A stretch of 64,000 nt of DNA from positions 399,183 to 463,182 of the forward strand of contig NZ_CADO01000139.1 of NCBI RefSeq assembly GCF_000285275.1. The letters run 5' to 3'. The position numbers and the translations under genes were made by a program. The notes below the pieces were generated by a model. It saw only the letters and a list, made by a program, of their open reading frames with translations, made no database searches and was not told where the DNA came from. This DNA comes from Acetobacter pasteurianus subsp. pasteurianus LMG 1262 = NBRC 106471. Lineage in GTDB: Bacteria > Pseudomonadota > Alphaproteobacteria > Acetobacterales > Acetobacteraceae. This document shows positions 1 to 9,814 of this stretch, one piece after another. How positions within the stretch are numbered: position 1 is the first letter of the stretch; each line of letters opens with the position of its first letter.

Positions 1-2
1 GG

Positions 3-944
3 GGGGCGGGGGGGGCGGGTATGACAGCCGCCGTAGCACTGGCTGAGCGGGGTGGTGATGTAACCCTGTATGAAAGCGGAGGCCGCGTGGGGGCCGGAGC
101 CTCGTGGATGGCAGGCGGCATGCTTGCCCCGTGGTGCGAGGCCGAATCTGCGCCAGAGGAAGTCACCGCCCAATCCATCGATTCGGTAGAGTGGTGGGCC
201 GAGCATGTGCCCGATGTCACGCGCGAAGGCAGCCTTGTGCTGGCACCAGCGCGAGATGTGGGGGAAATTGCCCGCTTTGGCCGCCGCACATCGCATTTTC
301 AGACAATAGGCACGGTAGAAATTACCCAGCTTGAGCCGGATCTGGCAGGCCGTTTTCATAAAGGGCTGTTCTTTCCCGATGAAGGGCATGTGGACCCGCG
401 CAAGGCGTTAAAGGCCCTTCTGGCACGGCTGGAACAACTGGGTGGCCGCGCCGAGTTTGGTGAAACCTGCCCGGATGAATCCGCGTTTGATTGGGTGGTG
501 GATAGCACCGGCCTTGCTGCGCGTGAAAATCTGGACAACCTGCGTGGCGTGCGGGGTGAAATGCTGCTGTTGCGCTGCCCGGATGTTACCTTGCATCGGC
601 CTGTGCGTATGCTGCACCCGCGTATACCGGTTTACATTGTGCCACGGGCTGACCATGTGTTCATGGTGGGTGCCACCATGATTGAAAGCGAAAATGCTGG
701 CGGCATGACAGTGCGTTCCATGATGGAACTGCTGAATGCGGCATGGACCCTGCACCCCGGTTTTGCCGAGGCGGAAATTCTGGAAATGGGCACAGGTTTG
801 CGTCCGTCTTACCCAGATAACATGCCCCGCGTGGTGCAGGATGGAAAACGCATTTATATCAACGGTATGTACCGGCACGGTTTTCTGCTTTCTCCCGCTC
901 GGGCGCGGGAGGCGGCAGACCTGATATTTGGCCCACAGGCCTAA
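3..944 (+). CDS. thiO: Glycine oxidase ThiO, FAD-dependent (5' partial)
   Basis: FAD amine oxidase that oxidises glycine to the imine used in thiazole formation. The frame is open to the left edge, and the residues just before the first Met read G-A-G-G-A-G, a GxGxxG dinucleotide-binding motif. The true start is therefore outside the window, and 21 is an internal Met. The C-terminal part has the family-like segments GTGLRPSYPDNMPR and YRHGFLLSPA. It is the first visible gene of thiO-thiS-thiG-thiE, and its stop overlaps the ribosome site of thiS. The first 20 bases are almost pure G/C; the second motif Gly (usually Val in this family) may be a base-call error. The assignment is firm; the extreme 5' bases are not trusted. 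Confidence 0.88.
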   Translation, partial: GAGGAGMTAAVALAERGGDVTLYESGGRVGAGASWMAGGMLAPWCEAESAPEEVTAQSIDSVEWWAEHVPDVTREGSLVLAPARDVGEIARFGRRTSHFQTIGTVEITQLEPDLAGRFHKGLFFPDEGHVDPRKALKALLARLEQLGGRAEFGETCPDESAFDWVVDSTGLAARENLDNLRGVRGEMLLLRCPDVTLHRPVRMLHPRIPVYIVPRADHVFMVGATMIESENAGGMTVRSMMELLNAAWTLHPGFAEAEILEMGTGLRPSYPDNMPRVVQDGKRIYINGMYRHGFLLSPARAREAADLIFGPQA

Positions 945-957
945 GGAGCAACGCCCG

Positions 958-1155
958 ATGAAAGTTGTGGTTAACGATACAGCGCACGAGGTATCCGCCA
1001 AAACACTGGCGGCCCTGATAGATGAGCTCGGCTATAGCGGTGCACGCATTGCCACGGCGTTAAATGGCCGGTTTGTGCCCAAGGCAACGCGCAATGAAAC
1101 GCCGCTGGAAGAAGGGGCGCAAATTGAAATTGTTGCCCCCATGCAAGGGGGCTGA
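958..1155 (+). CDS. thiS: Sulfur carrier protein ThiS
   Basis: Ubiquitin-like sulfur carrier of 65 aa. Its C-terminal Gly-Gly is adenylated and converted to the thiocarboxylate that donates sulfur to ThiG. The sequence ends in APMQGG, the family signature. I chose the ATG at 958 because AAGGAG lies about 10 nt upstream, overlapping the thiO stop, and because the length fits the family; the open frame extends back to 928. It is followed almost at once by thiG. Confidence 0.93.
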   Translation: MKVVVNDTAHEVSAKTLAALIDELGYSGARIATALNGRFVPKATRNETPLEEGAQIEIVAPMQGG

Positions 1156-1159
1156 TGGC

Positions 1160-1936
1160 ATGGCTGTTTCATTTTACGGGCAGGATGTTGTCTCACCACT
1201 CATGCTGGGTACGGCCCAGTATCCATCGCCCGAGATTTTGCGTGATGCCGTGCTGGCCGCCCAGCCGGGTGTTGTAACTGTTTCCCTCCGCCGCGAATCT
1301 GCAGGGGAGCGGGCCGGGCAGGCGTTCTGGTCTCTTATTCAGGAACTCAAAGTGCCGGTGCTGCCGAATACGGCAGGTTGCCACACGGTTAAGGAAGCTG
1401 TCACCACAGCGCACATGGCGCGGGAAGTGTTCGGCACGGATTGGGTGAAGCTGGAAGTGATTGGTGAGCTGGATACGCTCCAGCCAGATGTGTTCGGGCT
1501 TGTAGAGGCTGCGCGTATTCTTACCGAAGATGGCTTTAAGGTGTTCCCCTACACCACGGAAGATTTGGTGGTGGCGGAAAAGTTGCTGGCCGTGGGGTGC
1601 GAGGTGCTGATGCCGTGGGGCGCGCCCATTGGCTCTGGCAAGGGGTTGAACAACGTGTTCGGCCTGCGGGCCATGCGGGCGCATTTTCCCGGTGTGCCAT
1701 TGGTGGTGGATGCAGGCATTGGTGTGCCTTCCCACGCAGCACAAGCGTTGGAGCTTGGCTATGATGCCGTGCTGATAAACACCGCCGTGGCCAAGGCGGG
1801 AGACCCCATAAATATGGCCCGTGCGTTTCGTCTGGCGGTAGAGGCCGGGGAACTGGCCCGTATTGCAGACCCAATGGAAGAGCGCGATATGGCTGTTCCT
1901 TCTACCCCCGTTGCAGGAAAGGCCATGCTGGCATGA
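1160..1936 (+). CDS. thiG: Thiazole synthase ThiG
   Basis: Forms the thiamine thiazole phosphate from deoxyxylulose 5-phosphate, dehydroglycine and ThiS thiocarboxylate. It is a 258-aa (beta/alpha)8 enzyme. The imine-forming lysine is expected in VKLEVIG at about K97, and phosphate-binding glycine stretches are seen at [11 protein letters not shown] and [12 protein letters not shown]. The open frame runs upstream to 1064, but the ATG at 1160 gives the normal N-terminus four bases after the thiS stop. The end overlaps thiE by ATGA. Confidence 0.95.
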   Translation: MAVSFYGQDVVSPLMLGTAQYPSPEILRDAVLAAQPGVVTVSLRRESAGERAGQAFWSLIQELKVPVLPNTAGCHTVKEAVTTAHMAREVFGTDWVKLEVIGELDTLQPDVFGLVEAARILTEDGFKVFPYTTEDLVVAEKLLAVGCEVLMPWGAPIGSGKGLNNVFGLRAMRAHFPGVPLVVDAGIGVPSHAAQALELGYDAVLINTAVAKAGDPINMARAFRLAVEAGELARIADPMEERDMAVPSTPVAGKAMLA

Positions 1937-2538
1937 CAGCTCTGCCCCAAAAGATTTATCCCGTTGTTGATAGCGCCACATGGGTGGACAGGCTGGGCGG
2001 TGCCGGTGCACGCTTTATTCAGCTCCGCCTGAAGGACATGGAAGAAGACGCACTGCGTGCGGAAATTCGCCAGGGCCATGCGTATGCCAAGCAACACGGC
2101 GTGTGCCTTGTGCTGAATGATTACTGGCAGATCGCGCTGGATGAAGGCATAGATTACATTCATCTGGGGCAGGAAGATCTGGATACGGCAGATCTGGCAG
2201 CCATCCGCAAAGGCGGTATTCGCCTTGGTATCAGCACCCATTGCCATGAAGAACTGGACCGCGCCCTAAGCTGCAACCCGGATTACGTGGCCCTTGGCCC
2301 TATCTGGGAAACCAAGCTGAAAAAAATGGCATTTGGCCCCCAAGGCCCATTGAAGCTAACAGAATGGCGCAAGCTGATTGGCAACCTTCCGCTAGTAGCT
2401 ATTGGCGGCATTACGCTGGAACGTGCCTGGGCGTGTATTGAGGCCGGGGCCGATAGTGTTTCTGCCGTATCAGCCTTTATTCGCCAGCCAGACCCGGAAG
2501 GGCAGGTTAAGGCGTGGCTGGCTGCAGTAGAAGGCTAA
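1933..2538 (+). CDS. thiE: Thiamine-phosphate synthase ThiE
   Basis: Couples thiazole phosphate with hydroxymethylpyrimidine diphosphate to give thiamine phosphate. It has 201 aa. Family motifs are visible: QLRLKD (30-35), NDYWQIA (62-68), HLGQED (77-82), STH (101-103), GPIWETK (122-128) and AIGGIT (156-161). It overlaps thiG by four bases, so translation is probably coupled. It is the last gene of the thiO-S-G-E run; recG follows convergently 12 bp later with no clear terminator. Any TPP riboswitch would lie outside the window. Confidence 0.94.
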   Translation: MTALPQKIYPVVDSATWVDRLGGAGARFIQLRLKDMEEDALRAEIRQGHAYAKQHGVCLVLNDYWQIALDEGIDYIHLGQEDLDTADLAAIRKGGIRLGISTHCHEELDRALSCNPDYVALGPIWETKLKKMAFGPQGPLKLTEWRKLIGNLPLVAIGGITLERAWACIEAGADSVSAVSAFIRQPDPEGQVKAWLAAVEG

Positions 2539-2550
2539 AGCTGCAACCGA

Positions 2551-4822
2551 TTAGCCGCCGCTGAAAATGCGTGCGGCATCGGTTTTGTTAAACAACGTCA
2601 GTAAAATGCGGGCCGCTACCGGCAGGTTCTTTTCCGGCGTGCTGGTGGGTGGGCCATCCGGTAGAATCTCCGTAGCTTCATCGTGTGCCGTGTCTAACAG
2701 CATATCCACCAGCATTTCAGGTGCCATGCGGTAATCGGGCAGGCCAGATTGGCGACGGCCCGTTGCTTCACCTCCGCCACGTAGGCGAAAATCCTCATCC
2801 GCAATTAAAAAGCCGTCTTCCGTTTCCTTCAGGCAGGAAAGCCTGCGGCGTGCTGTCAGGCCCAAGCCTTCATCATGCAGCATAAGGCAGAAGGAGGCAT
2901 CCGCCCCACGCCCCACACGGCCACGGAGCTGATGCAACTGCGCCAGCCCAAAGCGTTCTGCATGTTCTATCACCATAATGGTGGCGGAGGGCACATCCAC
3001 GCCCACTTCAATTACGGTGGTGGCTACCAGCATACGTGTTTCACCTTTGGCAAAGGCTTGAAGCACGTCCTCACGCACATTGGCATCCTGCTGCCCATGT
3101 GCCAGCCCGATTTTATCTCCAAAACGCTCAACCAAAGCCGCGTGCCGGGCTTCGGCGGCGGCCAGATCCATGGCTTCACTTTCAGAAACCAGGGGGCACA
3201 CCCAAAAAATCTGCGCGCCTTTGTCCAGTGCACGGCCAATGCCTGCTAGCACATCTTCAAAATTGCCAAGGCTGTGCAGAGATGTACGCACAGGCTTGCG
3301 GCCAGCCGGTTTACCTTCCAACCGGCTGATCTGCATTTCCCCAAAGCGGGTGAGCAGCAGTGTGCGCGGGATGGGCGTTGCCGTCATCACCAGCATGTCG
3401 GCATCACGGCCCTTTTCCACCAATGCCAGGCGTTGATCGACCCCAAAGCGATGTTGCTCATCAATTACGGCCAGCCCCAGATCAGCAAATTTTACGCCGT
3501 CCTGTACAAGTGCGTGGGTGCCCACCACCAGCTTGGCGGTGCCATCGGCAATATCCTGCAAGGTTTGTTTGCGTGCCTTGCCTTTGACAGAGCTGGATAA
3601 AAACGCCACCGGCACGGGGGAAAGGCGGCGGAACGTGGCTGCGTGCTGGCGTGCCAGAATTTCCGTAGGTGCCATAAGCGCGGCTTGGGTGCCAGCTTCT
3701 ACCGCTCGCAGCATGGCCATAAGGGCCACAAGGGTTTTGCCCGCGCCTACATCGCCCTGCAAAAGGCGGCTCATGCAGTGTGGGGTGGCCATATCGGCTT
3801 CAATTTCACGCAGAACGTGTTTTTGGCCGTAGGTCAGTTCATGCCCAAAGCTGGCGAGGGCCTGCTTTTGCAAGTGGCCATCACCGTTCAGGCTGCGGCC
3901 GGGCCGGGCGCGAGATGCCTGTTGGGCAATGCGCATGGCCAGTTGGTCTGCCAGCAGTTCATCACACGCCAGACGTGCCTGCGCGCGTGTGCGGTTGCCG
4001 TGCCATGTATCCCCCTGTGCACTATCGGGAATGGTGTCTGGAAAGTGCATCCAGTTCAGGGCCGTGGCAAAATCTGGCCAGTTTTTTTGTTTGATAAGGG
4101 CCTTGTCATGCCATTCGGGCAGGTTGGGCGGCAAAAGGCGCAGGGCGGCTGCCATGGCCATGCGCACCTGCCCGGTAAACAACCCAGCCGTAAGGGGCCA
4201 AACGGGGTCTAGCAGCGGAATGCGCTCTATTTGGTTTGCGGGCACCAGATAATCGGGGGATGTGATGGTGAGCTTATCGCCAAAGCGTTCCACTTTGCCG
4301 GAAAGGGCAATGCTTTCTCCCTTCACAACCTGTTTGGCCTGCCAGGGGGAAAAGAAGGCGACTTCCAGCACACCCGTGGCATCATCGATGATCACCCGCC
4401 ACGGCTGGCGGGGGCGGGGGGCGGGGCTGGGAAATGCTTTCTCCCTTCACAACCTGTTTGGCCTGCCAGGGGGAAAAGAAGGCGACTTCCAGCACACCCG
4501 TGGCATCATCGATGATCACCCGCCACGGCTGGCGGGTGCGGGGGGCGGGGCTGCGAATATCCTGCACCACGCCTGTAACGGTTGCGATTGTATCGGGCCT
4601 GAGTTGCGCCAATGTGGGGCGCAGCCTGCGGTCTGTAATGCTTTCGGGCAGGCAGAACAGCAGGTCCATCACCCTGCGCCCGCCAGCAATGCGGCCTAGC
4701 AGCTTGGCGCGTGCGGTGCTGACGCCGGGCAGGCTTTCAAGCGGGGCCAGTAAGGGGGCTAGGGCAGAATTGCCATCTTGCCCAGGAACCGAAGAGGATG
4801 TGAAGGAAAGGGGACTGGACAC
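2551..4822 (-). pseudogene. recG: ATP-dependent DNA helicase RecG, interrupted by a 124-bp tandem duplication
   Basis: RecG remodels stalled forks and branched DNA. The N-terminal part (wedge/OB region) is read from 4822 down to 4382. The rest is in another frame, from about 4395 to 2551, with Walker A GDVGAGKT, helicase box DEQH and the RGRVGRG motif. Both pieces contain the same 28-residue stretch (IIDDATGVLEV... to KGESI) because a 124-bp segment is repeated at 4309-4553. Since 124 is not a multiple of three, the frame breaks. Removing one copy gives a continuous 715-aa protein, near the family length. Gene order recG-sdhE-mfd is conserved in alphaproteobacteria. I think an assembly or sequencing error is likelier than true loss. 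Confidence 0.9.
4309..4553. repeat. Imperfect tandem duplication, period 124 bp, inside recG
   Basis: Copy one is 4309-4429 and copy two 4433-4553. They are identical except at 4413 (G) versus 4537 (T). The join at 4410-4432 is extremely G-rich. Base 4430 is G where the equivalent base after copy two (4554) is C. The duplicate shifts the recG frame. G-for-T differences in a G-rich stretch suggest base-calling noise that produced a false repeat, but a real duplication cannot be excluded. Confidence 0.95.
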
Positions 4823-4891
4823 AAGCGATACACAAGCCTCTGTTTGGCAGGCTGACAGACAGGTTTAGCAACGGTATAGGATACCAGCGCC

Positions 4892-5221
4892 ATGCAAGAC
4901 AATTTTACAGCTTCTTCTCCCTCATCTTCCTCCAGCGCATCTGGCGTGGCGGAAGATAATCTGGCTGCCCGCAGGCGGCGGCTGAAGTTCCGTGCCAACC
5001 ATCGGGGCACGTTTGAAACAGATATTCTGATTGGCGGCTTTGTAGAAGCCAATGCAGATACCATGACGGCAGACGAACTGACGGACATGGAAAACATTCT
5101 GGAAATGCCAGATCCGGAGCTGACAGACTGGCTGTTTGGCCGCCTGCCATTGCCGGAAGAGAAGGCCACCCCCATGTTACGCCGTATGGTGGAAGATAGC
5201 CGTATCAGGCGCGGCGGTTAA
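4892..5221 (+). CDS. sdhE: SdhE/SDHAF2-type FAD assembly factor (DUF339)
   Basis: Small soluble factor that helps attach FAD covalently to the succinate dehydrogenase flavoprotein. It has 109 aa. The RGxxE signature is RGTFE at 38-42, followed by the family-like DILIGGF and a C-terminal acidic, Leu-rich segment. The first 25 residues are Ser-rich and probably disordered. It sits between recG (divergent) and mfd (same strand), the usual alphaproteobacterial order. Confidence 0.9.
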   Translation: MQDNFTASSPSSSSSASGVAEDNLAARRRRLKFRANHRGTFETDILIGGFVEANADTMTADELTDMENILEMPDPELTDWLFGRLPLPEEKATPMLRRMVEDSRIRRGG

Positions 5222-5299
5222 TAAAAACCCTTCAGGCTCCGGCACAGGCATGCTGGCGGCTTGCGGGGTTTGCGTATTTAAGAACAGGCGGATACCGGG

Positions 5300-8200
5300 A
5301 TGACAGCACAGACAGGCGCACAAAAGCGGATAGCAACCGTATGGGGCGTGCCAGAAGGGTATGATGCCCTTTTGCTGGCGCGTCGTGCGCGGGATCATAA
5401 AGGCCCGGTGCTGCATATTGCGCGCAATGATGCCGCCATGGCCCGCCTGAATGATATGCTGGCCTTTGTAGCACCTGATGTGGATGTACTGCGCTTTCCC
5501 GCATGGGATTGCCTGCCGTATGACAGGGTTTCTCCCAACCCTGCCATTGTGGCCGAGCGTGTTTCCACTCTTACGCGCCTGCTGGAACCCGCAAAAGGCC
5601 GCCCTCGGCTTGTGCTGGCTACGGTTAACGCTGTGGTGCAGCGTGTGGCCCCGCGCAAAACGTTTGAGGGGCAATCACTTTCCATCCGCACGGGGGAAAG
5701 TCTGGATCAGGGCTTTCTGATCGAGCTGCTGATTGCCAATGGTTACACCCGTACGGATACGGTGATGGAAGCCGGGGAATTTGCAACCCGCGGCGGTATT
5801 TTTGATCTGTACCCCGCCGGTGCAGGTGAACCCCTGCGGCTTGATCTGTTTGGGGATGAGGTTGAAAACATTCGTGCGTTTGATCCCGGTTCCCAGCGCT
5901 CTACGGCCAAGCGTGATGGGCTGACGCTTTGCCCCGTTTCTGAATTCTCGCTGGACAAGGAAAGCATTTCACGCTTCCGCACTGGCTGGCGTGATGCCTT
6001 TGGCCCGGCAGCTACGTCTGATCCGCTGTATGAGCATATTTCAGATGGGCGCAGGCATCCGGGTATCGAACACTGGTTGCCCTTGTTCCATGATCACTTG
6101 GAAACACTGTTTGATTATCTGCCTGATGTTGCTGTCTCGCTCGAACATCAGGCTGAGGATGTGCTGAAATCCCGGTTGGAAATGATAGAAGATCACTATC
6201 AGGCCCGCCGTCAGCCCGTGCGGGAAGGGGAAATACCCTACCGCCCGCTGCCTCCGCATCTGCTCTATCTGGATGAAAAAGGGTGGGATGCCTGCCTGTC
6301 CCGCGTGCCTGTGGTGGCATTTAGCCCTTATGCACAGCCCGATGGTGCCGGAGGTGTGGATGTAGGTGGCCGCCCCGGTAAGATGTTCTCCAAAATTGTG
6401 CCCGGTGCCCAGCGTGAGCAGGTGTTTACGCTATTGGGGGATCAGGTAAAGGAATGGGCGCAGGTTAAGCGCCGTGCCTTTGTGGCCGCGTGGACCAAAG
6501 GCTCGCGCGAGCGCATTGCCACATTGCTGCGTGAACACGGTGTACCCACCCAGACGTATGAGACATGGGAACAGGCCCATAAAGCCAAACCCGGCCCGGT
6601 TGGGTTGCTCACCCTTGGGTTGGAACGCGGCTTTGTAGCAGATGATCTGGCGTTTGTTTCCGAACAGGATCTGCTGGGTGAACGTATTGGCCGCCCACCA
6701 CGCCGCCGTCGCCGTGCAGATGAACTGATTGCCGAAGCCAGCGAACTTTCAGCCGGTGATCTGGTCGTGCATCAGGATTACGGGATTGGCCGTTATGATG
6801 GTCTGGAAACCGTAAGCGTAGGCGTGGCCCCGCATGATTGCCTGCGCCTGCTGTATGATGGCGGACAGAAACTCTATCTGCCGGTAGAAAATATCGAATT
6901 GCTCAGTCGCTTTGGGTCAGACCAGGCGGGTGTTGCGCTGGATAAGCTGGGCGGCACGGCATGGCAGAACCGTAAGTCGCAAATGAAAAAGCGCATTCGC
7001 GATATGGCGGGTGAGCTTATCAGAACCGCCGCCATGCGTGCCCTAAAGGAAGCGCCGGAGCTGGTTCCGCCGGAGGGGCAGTGGGATGAGTTCTGTGCCC
7101 GCTTCCCATTTGTGGAAACGGATGATCAGGCGCGTGCAATTGCCGATGTGCTGGAGGATATGTCCTCCGGCCGGCCAATGGATCGTCTGGTATGTGGTGA
7201 TGTGGGCTTTGGTAAAACTGAGGTAGCCTTACGCGCGGCCTTTGTGGCGGCCATGTCTGGCGGGCAGGTGGCGGTTGTAGTGCCCACCACGCTGTTGGCC
7301 CGGCAGCATTATCGCACCTTCGCCGCGCGGTTTGAGGGCTTTCCCATCAAGGTGGCGCAGCTTTCCCGTATGGTAACCGGTAAGGAAGCCACGGCAGTGC
7401 GTAAGGGCATTGCCGATGGTAGCGTAAACATTGTTATCGGCACGCACGCACTGTTGGCCAAAACGGTTCAGTTTGCCTCACTCGAATTGCTGATTATTGA
7501 TGAAGAACAGCATTTTGGCGTGTCCCATAAGGAAAAGCTGAAAGCCCTGCGTGAAGATGTGCATGTGCTCACACTTTCCGCCACACCATTGCCGCGCACA
7601 CTCCAACTCTCGCTTTCCGGCGTGCGTGAAATGAGCCTGATTGCCACCCCACCAACAGACAGACTGGCGGTGCGCACCTTCATCATGCCGTTTGATAGTG
7701 TGGTGATAAGGGAAGCCATCCAGCGTGAACGCTTCCGTGGTGGGCAGATTTTCTGCGTGGCCCCGCGTATTGAGGATCTGGACAGGCTGACTGAACGGTT
7801 AACCGCCATTGTGCCCGATGCCAGGCTGATACAGGCACATGGTCGCCTTTCCGCCACCGAGCTGGAACGGGTGATGACCGAGTTTTCAGACGGCAAATAC
7901 GATATTCTGCTCTCCACCAATATTGTGGAAAGCGGGCTGGATATGCCTGCGGTGAATACGCTGATTATCCATAGGGCAGATATGTTTGGCCTTGGGCAGC
8001 TTTACCAGCTGCGTGGGCGTGTGGGGCGTGGCAAGCAGCGAGGCTACGCTTATCTGACATGGCCACAAACACATGTGCTTTCAGCTTCCGCAGAAAAGCG
8101 GCTGGAAGTCATGCAAACGCTGGATACGCTGGGTGCTGGCTTTACGCTGGCCTCGCACGATCTGGATTTGCGTGGTGCGGGTAATCTGCTGGGCGATCAA

Positions 8201-8776
8201 CAATCCGGCCATGTGCGCGAAGTGGGGATCGAACTTTACCAGCAGATGCTGGAAGATGCCGTGGCCGACCTCCGCTCGGATAAAAACCGCCGCGCCGCAG
8301 AGGATCGGGACTGGACGCCCAACATTGTTATGGGCCTGCCCGTGTTGATCCCGGATGAGTATGTAACCGATCTGCCCGTAAGGCTTGGGCTATACCGCCG
8401 TATCAGTGCACTGGCATCTGATGCGGAACTGGAAGCCATGGAAGCCGAGCTGATAGACCGCTTTGGTTCCCTGCCGCCGGAGGTCAAGAACCTTCTGGAT
8501 ATTGTGGAGCTTAAACGCCTATGCCGTCAGGCCGGGGTAGAGCGTGTTGAGGCTGGCCCCAAGGGCATGGTGCTGCAATTCCGCAATAATACCTTCCGCA
8601 ACCCGGCCGGGTTGGTGCAGTGGATGGGGAAATGGAAGGACGGCACAGTCCGCTTGCGGCCAGACCACAAAATGGCAGTTGTGCGCGAACTTACCAACGT
8701 GCAGCGCATAGATCTGGCCCGGCGCGTGCTGAAGGATCTGGCCGGTATGTGCGAAAAAGTTATGGAAATGGCCTAA
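5300..8776 (+). CDS. mfd: Transcription-repair-coupling factor Mfd
   Basis: ATP-driven translocase that removes RNA polymerase stalled at lesions and recruits UvrA. It has 1158 aa, a normal length. The UvrB-like N-terminal module is followed by the RNAP-interaction domain (VVHQDYGIGRYDG near 490), the RecG-like motor with Walker A GDVGFGKT near 633-640, helicase box DEEQ near 733-736, and RGRVGRG. The C-terminal regulatory domain is complete. The ATG at 5300 gives the expected N-terminus. A strong inverted repeat follows the stop. Confidence 0.97.
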   Translation: MTAQTGAQKRIATVWGVPEGYDALLLARRARDHKGPVLHIARNDAAMARLNDMLAFVAPDVDVLRFPAWDCLPYDRVSPNPAIVAERVSTLTRLLEPAKGRPRLVLATVNAVVQRVAPRKTFEGQSLSIRTGESLDQGFLIELLIANGYTRTDTVMEAGEFATRGGIFDLYPAGAGEPLRLDLFGDEVENIRAFDPGSQRSTAKRDGLTLCPVSEFSLDKESISRFRTGWRDAFGPAATSDPLYEHISDGRRHPGIEHWLPLFHDHLETLFDYLPDVAVSLEHQAEDVLKSRLEMIEDHYQARRQPVREGEIPYRPLPPHLLYLDEKGWDACLSRVPVVAFSPYAQPDGAGGVDVGGRPGKMFSKIVPGAQREQVFTLLGDQVKEWAQVKRRAFVAAWTKGSRERIATLLREHGVPTQTYETWEQAHKAKPGPVGLLTLGLERGFVADDLAFVSEQDLLGERIGRPPRRRRRADELIAEASELSAGDLVVHQDYGIGRYDGLETVSVGVAPHDCLRLLYDGGQKLYLPVENIELLSRFGSDQAGVALDKLGGTAWQNRKSQMKKRIRDMAGELIRTAAMRALKEAPELVPPEGQWDEFCARFPFVETDDQARAIADVLEDMSSGRPMDRLVCGDVGFGKTEVALRAAFVAAMSGGQVAVVVPTTLLARQHYRTFAARFEGFPIKVAQLSRMVTGKEATAVRKGIADGSVNIVIGTHALLAKTVQFASLELLIIDEEQHFGVSHKEKLKALREDVHVLTLSATPLPRTLQLSLSGVREMSLIATPPTDRLAVRTFIMPFDSVVIREAIQRERFRGGQIFCVAPRIEDLDRLTERLTAIVPDARLIQAHGRLSATELERVMTEFSDGKYDILLSTNIVESGLDMPAVNTLIIHRADMFGLGQLYQLRGRVGRGKQRGYAYLTWPQTHVLSASAEKRLEVMQTLDTLGAGFTLASHDLDLRGAGNLLGDQQSGHVREVGIELYQQMLEDAVADLRSDKNRRAAEDRDWTPNIVMGLPVLIPDEYVTDLPVRLGLYRRISALASDAELEAMEAELIDRFGSLPPEVKNLLDIVELKRLCRQAGVERVEAGPKGMVLQFRNNTFRNPAGLVQWMGKWKDGTVRLRPDHKMAVVRELTNVQRIDLARRVLKDLAGMCEKVMEMA

Positions 8777-8784
8777 AAAGGCCC

Positions 8785-8826
8785 AATGGCCGGAGGGGCC
8801 GCATTTAAGTCCTTCCGGCCATTTTG
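8785..8826. terminator. Bidirectional intrinsic terminator between mfd and the convergent gene
   Basis: A perfect 10-bp inverted repeat (8785-8794 with 8814-8823, AATGGCCGGA arm) is followed by TTGTTT on the plus strand. On the minus strand it is preceded by the 3' end of the facing gene and followed by T-rich sequence from the mfd end. Confidence 0.8.
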
Positions 8827-8827
8827 T

Positions 8828-9748
8828 TTATTTCAGCGGAATGGGGAAGCCGTTTACCGTCAGCACACCGCTTTCCCATTTTGTATCCCACGTATTCTGC
8901 TCACCATGTTTGTGGCTTACCAAACGGGCCACAACCATGCCTGCGGCCAGCTTCATCTGCTTGGCGGTGCGGGCTTTATCAATCAGGGTTTCCAGATTGG
9001 TAATTTCCAGATGCCCAGAGGCCGATGTGTTGTTCACATTGCCTGTTAGCGTTGCCACGCCATTGCCGTGTAAGGAGGTATCTCCCTGTGTGGCATCAAA
9101 GCTGGAAATGGTGGCATGCACAGCCGGAGCACTGGTGCTGCGGCCCCCAATGGCGCTCATCAGGGCTGGCACTTCTGCCGCGGGGAGAGAGAACGTGGCA
9201 TGAGCTGCTGTGGGTAGCAGATCCTGATTGGCAACGTTATGGAAACTTACCCCATCCATCCCCAATGATGCCGAGGCCGTAGCACTGCCGCCCTGCATCT
9301 GGTAGCGCGCGGTGTTGACGCTTACCTGTGCGGCACCATGCGTAAGTGTGGCATTCTGCCATGTCAGATCATAGCTTTTGCCAGCCTGAAGGCCCGCCAG
9401 CACGCGCTTGCCCTGTGTGTTCAGCCAATCTGTGCACGCGGCATTGTGATGCCCCGTCATGGCGGACATTAGGAGCAGAGAGGCCGCATCTGCCAGATCA
9501 TGCGTGGCTTCGGGCGTTTCTCCAGAACCGTGCAGGGTAAGGTGGCCTGCCTTAAATGTGGTGCCCCCATCTGGGGTGCGTAACACCAGATTCTGATAGG
9601 TAACACCTTGTGCCGTTTCCTGCCCGGAAGCGCGGGAAACCACCGCGCAGCCAGAAGGAGGGGCCGCAAAAGCCGGAGCCGCAGCAACTGTGGCATAAAT
9701 GCTCACAGCACCGAGAACGGAGAGGGACAGGAAAGTATACTGTTTCAT
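8828..9748 (-). CDS. Exported protein of unknown function
   Basis: 306 aa from the ATG at 9748, which begins a typical signal peptide (MKQYTF, a hydrophobic core, cleavage after AFA near residue 29). The open frame extends ten codons further upstream. The mature part is rich in Ala, Thr, Gly and Ser with many short beta-like segments, and ends in LTVNGFPIPLK. This resembles DUF2125-like or AsmA-like periplasmic proteins, but I cannot confirm a family. Two cysteines are present. It faces mfd and is divergent from the SLC10-like transporter, 66 bp away. Confidence 0.75.
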   Translation of the reverse strand: MKQYTFLSLSVLGAVSIYATVAAAPAFAAPPSGCAVVSRASGQETAQGVTYQNLVLRTPDGGTTFKAGHLTLHGSGETPEATHDLADAASLLLMSAMTGHHNAACTDWLNTQGKRVLAGLQAGKSYDLTWQNATLTHGAAQVSVNTARYQMQGGSATASASLGMDGVSFHNVANQDLLPTAAHATFSLPAAEVPALMSAIGGRSTSAPAVHATISSFDATQGDTSLHGNGVATLTGNVNNTSASGHLEITNLETLIDKARTAKQMKLAAGMVVARLVSHKHGEQNTWDTKWESGVLTVNGFPIPLK

Positions 9749-9814
9749 TTCAGATAAAGGGTGCCGTAAGTAAAACATGCAGGCAACCAGAAAGAAGAAC
9801 GAAAGGTCAGGCGC

